Positions 61,900-64,000 of a stretch of DNA of 64,000 nucleotides are shown in pieces. The stretch comes from Streptomyces sp. HM190 (GTDB taxonomy: Bacteria; Actinomycetota; Actinomycetes; Streptomycetales; Streptomycetaceae), in the NCBI RefSeq assembly GCF_009857135.1, contig NZ_CP047318.1, forward strand, positions 186,001-250,000, read 5' to 3'. The notes beneath the pieces are model-generated. The model was not told where the DNA came from. It worked only from the letters and a program-made list of their open reading frames with translations, and ran no database searches. How positions within the stretch are numbered: the first letter of the stretch is position 1; each line of letters opens with the position of its first letter. Position numbers and translations under genes: made by a program.

Positions 61900-63312
61900 A
61901 TGGCCGCCGTGACCAACGGATTAGCAAGGACCCCGGCGACGACGCCCGCTGGGCCCAACAAGCCGCTCGCGGCCGCCCTGAAGGAGGCCGGCTGTTCGTA
62001 CGCCTCCCTCGCTCTGCGGGTCAATGAGCTGGGCCGCTGCCAGGGCTCGGAGACCAACTACGACAAGGCCTCGGTGACCCGCTGGTTACAGGGCCAGCAA
62101 CCACGTGGCAACACTCCGGAGTTGATCGCCGCCGTCCTCGGCGAACGACTGGGCCGTGCCCTGACTCCGGCGGACCTCGGCTTCCCGCTCGACCGGGGAC
62201 GGCCGGTGACGGGACGGGCGCTGATGTACGGGGAGAACGTGGCGGAGACCCTGCACACCCTGGCGGAGCTGGGGTCGACCGACATCTCACGGCGGAGCCT
62301 GCTGGGCTCCGTGCCGTTCGTGCCGGGCGCGCTGACGAACCCTCAGCGCGCCTGGCTGCTGTGGCTGGTGGAGAGCCGTGACGCGCCCCGTCCGGCGTCC
62401 GCGTCCGGCGCGGGGCCGGTGGAGCAGGTCCACGCGATGATCCGCATGTTCGACGAGATGGACAACCACTACGGCGGCGGCGGAGTCCGTACGAGCATCG
62501 TGCAGTACCTCACCACCGAGGTCGTGCCGATGCTGCAGCAGCGCGGCACACCGGCGAACCAGCGGCGTGAGCTGTTCGCCGCCGCGGCCCGGCTGGCCGC
62601 CATGGCGGGCTGGAGCTCGTACGACGCCGGGGAGTACGGCCTGGCGCAGCGGTACATGACGCAGGGGCTCCGGTTGTGCGCGGAGGGCAGCGACCATGTG
62701 CTCGGCGGGCAGATCCTGGCCGGGCTGTCCCATCTGGCGACGAGCCTCGGCCGCCCCGACGAGGGGGTGGCGCTGGCACGGGCCGGTGTCGCCACGGCGA
62801 AGGACGCGGGCAGTCCGCTCGGGCTGATGCGGCTGCACGCCATGTCCGCGCGGGGCCACGCGGCGCTCGGGCGGCCGCGTGAGACCGCCGAGGCGCTGCG
62901 CGCGGCGGAGAAGCAGCTCGACGCGAGCCGGGGTGCCGCCCAGGAGTCGCCGTGGGTGCGGTTCCTCGACCACCACTATCTGCAGGCCGAGTCGGCCCTG
63001 TGCTTCCGTGATCTGGGTCTGGCCGCGCAGGCCGAGCACACGGCGAACGAGTCGGTGCGCGCCCACGCCGACCGGCGGCGCCGGCAGGCCATCAGCCGGT
63101 CCGTCCTGGCCACGGCCCACCTCCAGCAGAACCGCCTCGACGAGGCCGTCGCCACCGCCACCGACGCGCTTCAGGCGCTCAGCGGGGTGCACAGCGAGCG
63201 GTCGATCCAGGCCCTGCGCGACTTCCGGGGACGGCTCGCGTCGCGCCGGCACGAGCCGGTGGTGCAGGAGTTCGAACGCAGGTCGCGGGTGGTGCTGGGG
63301 GCGGCGGCCTGA
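61900..63312 (+). CDS. HTH regulator with TPR-like repeats
   Basis: A 470-residue protein. The N-terminal 20-95 region is helix-turn-helix-like (CSYASLALRVNELGRCQGSE, YDKASVTRWLQGQQPRGNTP). The C-terminal half (about 200-460) consists of repeated helix pairs of the TPR type (RRELFAAAARLAAMAGWSSY, AQRYMTQGLRLCAEGSDHVL, LRLHAMSARGHAALGRPRET). This is the architecture of actinobacterial signalling-responsive regulators. ATG 61900 is taken because homology starts soon after; the frame is open upstream to 61750 and a GTG follows at 61909, so the start is tentative. Confidence 0.82.
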   Translation: MAAVTNGLARTPATTPAGPNKPLAAALKEAGCSYASLALRVNELGRCQGSETNYDKASVTRWLQGQQPRGNTPELIAAVLGERLGRALTPADLGFPLDRGRPVTGRALMYGENVAETLHTLAELGSTDISRRSLLGSVPFVPGALTNPQRAWLLWLVESRDAPRPASASGAGPVEQVHAMIRMFDEMDNHYGGGGVRTSIVQYLTTEVVPMLQQRGTPANQRRELFAAAARLAAMAGWSSYDAGEYGLAQRYMTQGLRLCAEGSDHVLGGQILAGLSHLATSLGRPDEGVALARAGVATAKDAGSPLGLMRLHAMSARGHAALGRPRETAEALRAAEKQLDASRGAAQESPWVRFLDHHYLQAESALCFRDLGLAAQAEHTANESVRAHADRRRRQAISRSVLATAHLQQNRLDEAVATATDALQALSGVHSERSIQALRDFRGRLASRRHEPVVQEFERRSRVVLGAAA

Positions 63313-63439
63313 CGGGACGTCGAAGCCCTACGTCGGAGGCTGCCGGCACCGTCACGGCGCAGGGCACCGCCCCCCACCGAACCGACCCGGTGGATACAGG
63401 GACCACGGTCGGTCATGCGGGGCGTCGGGCGGGATGAAC

Positions 63440-63542
63440 CACGTGGCGCGCCGAGGCGCGCGGTACAGGGGGCGGCGGTGCGTCCGGCGCGGCCGGAGCC
63501 GATGACGATGACGTCGCGCAGGTCCGTCGCCCCGCCGCTCAT
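63440..63542 (-). pseudogene. 5' stump of a thioredoxin reductase (trxB/arsT) gene
   Basis: Starting at an ATG that overlaps the arsC stop (ATGA), the frame reads MSGGATDLRDVIVIGSGRAG then RTAAPCTARLGAP. This is the N-terminal FAD-binding segment of thioredoxin reductase (VIVIGSGPAGYTAALYTARA in typical members), with the GxGxxG Pro and Tyr already changed. Homology ends near 63450. In Streptomyces arsenic loci an arsT-type reductase gene follows arsC, so this is its decayed copy. Confidence 0.7.
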
Positions 63543-63961
63543 GCCCGGTGTTCCCGGGGCTCCGGCGCGATCTCCTCGATCAGGCCCTCGACCAGCACCT
63601 TGATCTCGTCGCGGATCGGGCGGACGGCCTCGACGCCCTGGCCGGCCGGGTCCTCCAGCTGCCAGTCCAGGTACCGCTTGCCGGGGAAGACGGGGCAGGT
63701 GTCGCCGCAACCCATGGTGATGCAGACGTCCGACTCCTTGACCGCGTCGACGGTGAGCGTCTTCGGGACCTCGGCGGAGATGTCGATGCCGACCTCGGCC
63801 ATGGCCTGAACGGCGGCCGGGTTGACGGCCGTGCCCGGGTCGGAGCCGGCGGAGCGAACCTCGACACGGTCCCCGGCCAGGTGGGTCAGCCAGGCGGCGG
63901 CCATCTGGGAACGGCCGGCGTTGTGGACGCAGACGAACAGCACGGAGGGCTTGTCGGACAT
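63539..63961 (-). CDS. arsC: Thioredoxin-type arsenate reductase
   Basis: A 140-residue low-molecular-weight phosphatase-like arsenate reductase. P-loop with nucleophile Cys in FVCVHNAGRSQMA near 11; the two further redox Cys lie in ITMGCGDTCPVFPG near 84-91, as in pI258-type ArsC; FPGKRYLDWQLEDPAG near 93. Reduces arsenate to arsenite through a three-cysteine relay recycled by thioredoxin. ATG 63961, preceded by AGAGAGCCTCCG. Probably the last intact gene of an ars operon whose earlier genes lie beyond the window; the partner reductase gene downstream is broken. Confidence 0.92.
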   Translation of the reverse strand: MSDKPSVLFVCVHNAGRSQMAAAWLTHLAGDRVEVRSAGSDPGTAVNPAAVQAMAEVGIDISAEVPKTLTVDAVKESDVCITMGCGDTCPVFPGKRYLDWQLEDPAGQGVEAVRPIRDEIKVLVEGLIEEIAPEPREHRA

Positions 63962-64000
63962 CGGAGGCTCTCTCTTGTCTCACCACGGCATCAGGCACGG

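Overview
The window is high-GC DNA with Streptomyces-type codon use, GTG/TTG starts, ATGA/GTGA gene overlaps and actinobacterial families (DUF397 beside a DUF5753-type XRE regulator, DUF574 methyltransferase, DUF5133, SpoIIE/GAF phosphatases, sigma-B-type factors). It reads as a Streptomyces chromosome segment. The many gene stumps and insertion-sequence relics suggest an accessory, arm-like location; that location is inference.

1-5.3 kb: a metallophosphoesterase cut by the window edge, a stand-alone UvrA-like ABC protein, an ACT-domain protein and an ltrA-like gene with two frameshifts. 5.5-10.2 kb: a TetR regulator and a four-gene oxidoreductive set (TetX-like FAD monooxygenase, alpha/beta hydrolase, FMN reductase, two-domain VOC dioxygenase). 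Near-identical palindromes lie before the regulator and before the operon. The combination resembles quinone/aromatic-electrophile detoxification. 10.2-20.1 kb: transposase and MFS relics, a flavodoxin-like protein, a secreted subtilase, a large catalase, a UBP-zinc-finger/DUF427 fusion, an Ig-like relic, a secreted tandem ferritin-like protein and another transposase relic. 20.1-24 kb: an ABC-2 exporter coupled to a histidine kinase/response regulator pair. 24-33 kb: a membrane protein fusing sigma-70-like regions, an anti-sigma zinc finger and a ricin lectin; a small DUF6086 gene; a phosphotransferase; a secreted GH29 fucosidase; a kinase stump; and a subtilase lipoprotein.

33-40.2 kb: a sirtuin and an intact IS5-family element that has duplicated CTAG inside an intergenic inverted repeat and over the stop codon of a DUF2236 oxygenase gene. 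Then comes a type III polyketide synthase cluster: UbiA prenyltransferase, a 56-codon repetitive ORF, the synthase, an ICMT-type methyltransferase and an FAD hydroxylase. It resembles srs-type phenolic-lipid loci with a prenyltransferase added. Its end is joined to a stump of an alcohol dehydrogenase gene. 40.2-47.5 kb: lipoproteins, a small membrane protein, a BtrH-like protein, a DHFR-family protein, stumps of a LysR regulator and a phytoene synthase, a GNAT acetyltransferase and a YbdK-type ligase.

47.7-58.8 kb is the most coherent system: general-stress signalling. It holds a PAS-GAF-PP2C phosphatase, two stand-alone GHKL ATPases, a DUF5133 protein, two divergent sigma-B/F-type sigma factors, an RsbV-like antagonist and a compact rsbR-rsbS-rsbT-(GHKL+PP2C)-(GAF+PP2C) operon, i.e. 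a stressosome module with two phosphatase outputs. Motifs fitting the published Streptomyces sigma-B consensus (GnnT, 14-16 nt, GGGTAC/T) precede the RsbV-like gene, the catalase gene 40 kb away and a small membrane-protein gene. This suggests that sigma factor, switch and effectors are linked. 58.9-64 kb: a DUF574 methyltransferase, a hypothetical protein, a DUF397/XRE pair, a divergent TPR regulator, a thioredoxin-reductase stump and arsC.

All calls come from reading the sequence and recalled family features. No database search was run.
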